A stretch of DNA of 33,984 nucleotides. It comes from an uncultured bacterium. Lineage in GTDB: Bacteria; Verrucomicrobiota; Verrucomicrobiia; Verrucomicrobiales; V1-33. Shown piece by piece: positions 31,233 through 33,984 of the stretch; the first letter of the stretch is position 1, and each line of letters opens with the position of its first letter. A program made the position numbers and the translations under genes. The stretch lies in NCBI GenBank assembly GCA_903936775.1, contig CAIZWU010000328.1:1-33984 (forward strand). The letters are read 5' to 3'. The notes below the pieces were generated by a model. That model saw only the letters and a program-made list of their open reading frames with translations. It was not told the origin of the DNA and did no database searches.

Positions 31233-32648
31233 TTACTGGATTTGCTCGGGGTCCGGCAGAGTCCAGGTCTTCTCAAGCAGTTCCTTTTTGGGTCCGTATA
31301 GGCGAACCATCAGTTCAAACGGCCGCTTCGGATCCGTCGGCACCCAGTTGGATTCCTTGCCGGTCGGCGCGGAAGGCCCGAAGTAGATGTCCGTCGAGCC
31401 GTCTGGATTCTTCTGCACTGCCGGATCATTCGACGCCAGGCTGGCGCGGGACATCCCACGAATCAGTGCGTGTGTCTCGCGGTCGTAAGCCGTGGCCGAC
31501 CAGTATTGCGAAATCGGGGCGTTCGGCGGAATGATCAGGCGATATGGCTTGCTTCCGTCCAGCGGTTGGCCCTCGCGATCGCTGATGTTGATGAGGTAAA
31601 ACTGACCTCCTCCATAAACCTTCGGACTGAAGTAGGCCATGTGATACGCCACCGCCCGACCATCCAGGCCGTATTCATTGGGGTCGGAAAACATCGAACC
31701 CAAACCTTCCATCGTTTCCGCTGGCACAGGAAGCGACCAACGCGTCCCCGCGTAAAAGGGTGGGATGAATCCGTTCTCGTATTTCAATGCAATCAACTCA
31801 CGCGCCTCGAGGACCGCGCTCTCCAGAACGGCCTTGGTCCGTCCGTCGGGCTGGAAAGGCTTGCCTTTTTCGATGCCGATGGTCTTCAGCGAGTCGATCA
31901 TTGCCTTGTCGCGGGTGAGCCAAGGCTCAGCCTGAACAAACCGGTCAAGCAGTTCAAAGAACGAAATATCATAGCGGATCGTGGCGTCAAACGGCTTGTC
32001 GTACGCATCCACGAATACTGTCGAATTTTCGTCGCCGCCCAACGGATAGACCCTCACCCGCTTGCCGTGCTCAACGGCGGCCTTGATGTCATCGCCACTG
32101 CGGCTCTTGAAATTCGACCGAAGAATAACAAATCCCCGGTAAGTTTCCGATGGCAGCACCAGGTATCCCTCCGGGACCTTGCCGGCATAGCCAGGAGGGG
32201 TGATAAGATACTTTGCTCCCTTGCCTTTGTCCGCTCCAGCAGGGCCCACGTCGGCCAGCGCATTCTGCCAGGAGACATCAAAGCTGCCAACGATCACATG
32301 ATCCTGATCTGCGGGCGGAATCTCCACAACCACCGGTCCCTTGGATGTGTCATAAAACGGGTTGAGGTAAATAGTATCGGGATTGGGCGTAAGCGTCTGG
32401 TTTTGCCAATTCAAAGGCCTCGACCAGTAGACAACCTGATTCAGCTTTGCGCCGTTGTCCCCCGCCGCCCGCAACATGCGCTCATAGTTGACCGCTGGCA
32501 TGCCCCATACCACGGCCTCGACTGCGCGACGGTGCATGGATCGCTCCGCGATCTGCTGCGGAGTGAATGATTCAGCTTGTGCCCGAAGGCAGAGAACAGT
32601 GAGCGCGAGCGTCGAAACCAGCGCTGATGAGATGCGGTTCATATTCAT
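31233..32648 (-). CDS. Secreted DUF1254/DUF1214 domain protein
   Basis: A 471-residue exported protein. The ATG at 32648 gives MNMNRISSALVSTLALTVLCL with cleavage after RAQA, a good signal peptide; the in-frame ATG at 32696 would place 16 charged residues before it. The N-terminal half is DUF1254 (VWGMPAVNYERM, NPDTIYLNPFYDTSKGPVVVEIP). The C-terminal part is DUF1214 (NPDGSTDIYFGPSAPTGKESNWVPT...LYGPKKELLEKTWTLPDPEQI). Two-domain proteins of this kind are widespread in environmental bacteria, often near membrane or stress genes; their biochemical role is not known. It is followed by the unrecognised membrane-anchored gene on the same strand. Confidence 0.88.
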   Translation of the reverse strand: MNMNRISSALVSTLALTVLCLRAQAESFTPQQIAERSMHRRAVEAVVWGMPAVNYERMLRAAGDNGAKLNQVVYWSRPLNWQNQTLTPNPDTIYLNPFYDTSKGPVVVEIPPADQDHVIVGSFDVSWQNALADVGPAGADKGKGAKYLITPPGYAGKVPEGYLVLPSETYRGFVILRSNFKSRSGDDIKAAVEHGKRVRVYPLGGDENSTVFVDAYDKPFDATIRYDISFFELLDRFVQAEPWLTRDKAMIDSLKTIGIEKGKPFQPDGRTKAVLESAVLEARELIALKYENGFIPPFYAGTRWSLPVPAETMEGLGSMFSDPNEYGLDGRAVAYHMAYFSPKVYGGGQFYLINISDREGQPLDGSKPYRLIIPPNAPISQYWSATAYDRETHALIRGMSRASLASNDPAVQKNPDGSTDIYFGPSAPTGKESNWVPTDPKRPFELMVRLYGPKKELLEKTWTLPDPEQIQ

Positions 32649-32809
32649 ATTTTGCGTATCGAAGCGATGTATGAGAATTTCTACTTTCTTAGCCAACGTC
32701 GAAAGTGTGGCGCGGCGGAGATGAAGCGTCCAGAGCGAAGCGAACCAGAGACATTGCCACCACTGCCCTGTTCGTTTTCTTCATGAGTTGGATGGTCTTC
32801 GCTGGCGAT

Positions 32810-33277
32810 TCACCAGAACTTGCTGTCACGCCACTTGTCAGCCGGGAGCCACGTAATCTGGTCTGAATCGGTAGCGGAAATATGACCATTCTGAACCGCT
32901 TGCCGGACGGCGGGCTCGATGTCGCAGAATGATCCGGCCTTCGTTCCGAGTCTTGCCCCAATCCGATTGTTGTGGGTGTCCATCAGGTTGGATTCCTTCC
33001 CACCCGATTCAAATATCCATGTCGTCAAGTCAACTGCCCACTCGCCCAAGGTGTAGGACACGGTCGCACTGGCAAGCGAGTGACGGTATGCATCAAGCTT
33101 GCCGTTCCTGCCGCCCTCGAAATCTGACTTCAGAACGTGGTGCCAAGTGAACGCGATCACGCCTGCCGGATACAGGCAGGGCGTCAAAGCTAATACCGCA
33201 GCCCGTTTGAGAAGTCTTCTCTGCATTTTTTTAGCGGACGGTCTATCATCCCACCAGAACTGGGGAGGGATATCCAT
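32810..33277 (-). CDS. Small membrane-anchored protein with DAYRH and MDTHNN motifs (DUF6973-like)
   Basis: A 155-residue protein with one hydrophobic segment near the N-terminus (about residues 25-45). A compact domain follows, containing D62-A-Y-R-H66 and M99-D-T-H-N-N-R-I-G107. This histidine/aspartate-rich pair (DAxRH...MDxHNN) recalls DUF6973-type proteins, found in some cell-wall-associated and toxin-like proteins, and suggests a metal or catalytic site. The match is by eye only. The start may be the ATG at 33277 or the one at 33226 (MQRRLLKRAAVLALTP), which would put the hydrophobic segment first, like a signal anchor. It lies upstream of the DUF1254 gene on the same strand. Confidence 0.6.
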   Translation of the reverse strand: MDIPPQFWWDDRPSAKKMQRRLLKRAAVLALTPCLYPAGVIAFTWHHVLKSDFEGGRNGKLDAYRHSLASATVSYTLGEWAVDLTTWIFESGGKESNLMDTHNNRIGARLGTKAGSFCDIEPAVRQAVQNGHISATDSDQITWLPADKWRDSKFW

Positions 33278-33319
33278 TTAGTAATGCGGTATTTTTGGGC
33301 GGTTGCGCGGGAGTTAAGT

Positions 33320-33342
33320 GCTTCAATCCCAATGGATTGAGC
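33320..33342. repeat. Inverted repeat in the accessory region
   Basis: TCAATCC (33323-33329) and GGATTGA (33334-33340) form a 7-bp stem around CAAT; GC at each end extends it with a one-base bulge. It is upstream of the DAYRH-motif gene and left of the transposase remnant. It could be a minor hairpin or a relic of the mobile element end; no target duplication was found. Confidence 0.3.
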
Positions 33343-33462
33343 AACAACAAAACAACATATCCGACCCAGGTGGGTTTGCAAGAAATTTGAGTGATTCCCG
33401 GGCTGGCTGGACTGATTGGTTGTCGGTATTGTTTTGATGGCAGAGGGGCATTTTCTGAGTTT

Positions 33463-33984
33463 TCGAGAAATGAAACGGAGGTTCAACCAGCTTAGGGCGG
33501 GCGCCCTGGGCGATCTGGCGGCAGACCCGCGGCACCTTGGCGGGGAGTAAAGCCTGACCAGCATCCTGCAGACGTGGACGCGGGATCTGCGCCATCATGA
33601 TTCAGTCGCCGCCCCACGGCTCCTTCACCCCTGCGGGGCAGCTCCGGCGTCGCTCTCTGTCTCCGCTGCGCTCCGGCTCATGTGGGGGCGGCACTCCGGC
33701 TGGCTCAGCGCCACAGCCAAAGACCGGTATGCCCGGGTGTAGGGTCTGCTGCGGGCCGGGGAGGCGGTGCTGCTACGGCCTGACAAACCGGCCATCTGTT
33801 GTCCCGCCTGTGGCTGCACCATGAAGTTCCTGCACGCCCCGCGCCCAGCCGCCACCAGCGGTCCCACCCGGGTGCTGCTCGAAAGGGGTTTCACCCTCGC
33901 TCAGGCCATCGACTGGATGATCCAGCAGGGAGTCGTCAAACCAGACCACCGCAGCCAGTTCGCCAAGGCCATGCAGTCACGCAT
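33463..33984 (+). pseudogene. Decayed IS91-family (HUH) transposase remnant, cut by the window edge
   Basis: One frame reads FREMKRRFNQLRAGALGDLAADPRHLGGE, a stop (33548-33550), then SLTSILQTWTRDLRHH. This matches the LAADPRHLG...VLQTWxxxLxHHPHxH region of IS91-type transposases. The HUH motif that should follow is missing: about 90 nt of unrelated GC-rich sequence (about 33600-33690) intervene. The frame then shows a second stop (33740-33742) and continues as LRAGEAVLLRPDKPAICCPACGCTMKFLHAP, like the cysteine-rich zinc-binding part near the C-terminus. Two stops and the lost catalytic segment mean it is inactive. The true left limit is unclear, and the right end lies outside the window. Confidence 0.65.

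Noticed and set aside
31470..32570. Plus-strand open frame of 366 codons opposite the DUF1254 gene
   Set aside because: It is antisense to a protein with a signal peptide and two recognisable domains; it has no motif of its own.
32689..32961. Minus-strand 90-codon frame overlapping the DAYRH-motif gene
   Set aside because: It overlaps the better-supported 155-residue gene in another frame, and has no hydrophobic or domain signature.

Overview
The window looks like chromosomal DNA of a GC-rich, Gram-negative, heterotrophic bacterium, most likely of the phylum Verrucomicrobia. This is inferred from the gene set: a DUF1080 secreted hydrolase, a giant CotH/lamin-tail/FN3 secreted protein with an 'NLMEF'-type C-terminal module, an FG-GAP propeller, a DUF2721 protein and lipoprotein RND adaptors. 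Most start codons also lack Shine-Dalgarno sequences and follow pyrimidine-rich leaders. No rRNA, tRNA or CRISPR array was seen.

Layout. (1) 1-3008: the end of an upstream gene with two hairpins, a sulfite reductase hemoprotein (cysI), and a convergent DUF1080 secreted protein. (2) 3282-12943: an efflux locus with a perfect palindromic operator, a TetR regulator, and two consecutive adaptor-RND pump cassettes that look like a tandem duplication. A tract of 7-bp tandem repeats separates the first adaptor from its pump; the second pair overlaps by 4 nt. No outer-membrane channel gene is present. (3) 13011-18646: a 1849-residue secreted multidomain protein with its own likely promoter. (4) 18737-22606, minus strand: nuoF without other nuo genes, a DUF2721 membrane protein, a HAD phosphatase-like protein and a TIGR01777-type epimerase. 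(5) 22725-25040, plus strand: an FG-GAP beta-propeller protein and a tRNA-dihydrouridine synthase. (6) 25140-26588: a winged-helix regulator divergent from an SbtA-type bicarbonate permease, with a palindrome placed between likely -35 and -10 elements. (7) 26643-29519, minus strand: an iron-dependent alcohol dehydrogenase, a ParA ATPase and a probable roadblock/LC7 protein overlapping parA.

(8) 29790-33984 looks like an accessory region. It holds a 57-residue membrane peptide, an unrecognised protein with a C-terminal membrane hairpin, a DUF1254/DUF1214 secreted protein, a small membrane protein with DAYRH and MDTHNN motifs, and a decayed IS91-type transposase at the right edge. Its base composition appears less GC-rich than the rest by eye.

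The best candidates for undescribed biology are the ParA-roadblock pair, the duplicated pump operon with its heptamer repeat, and the small-protein cluster beside the transposase remnant.
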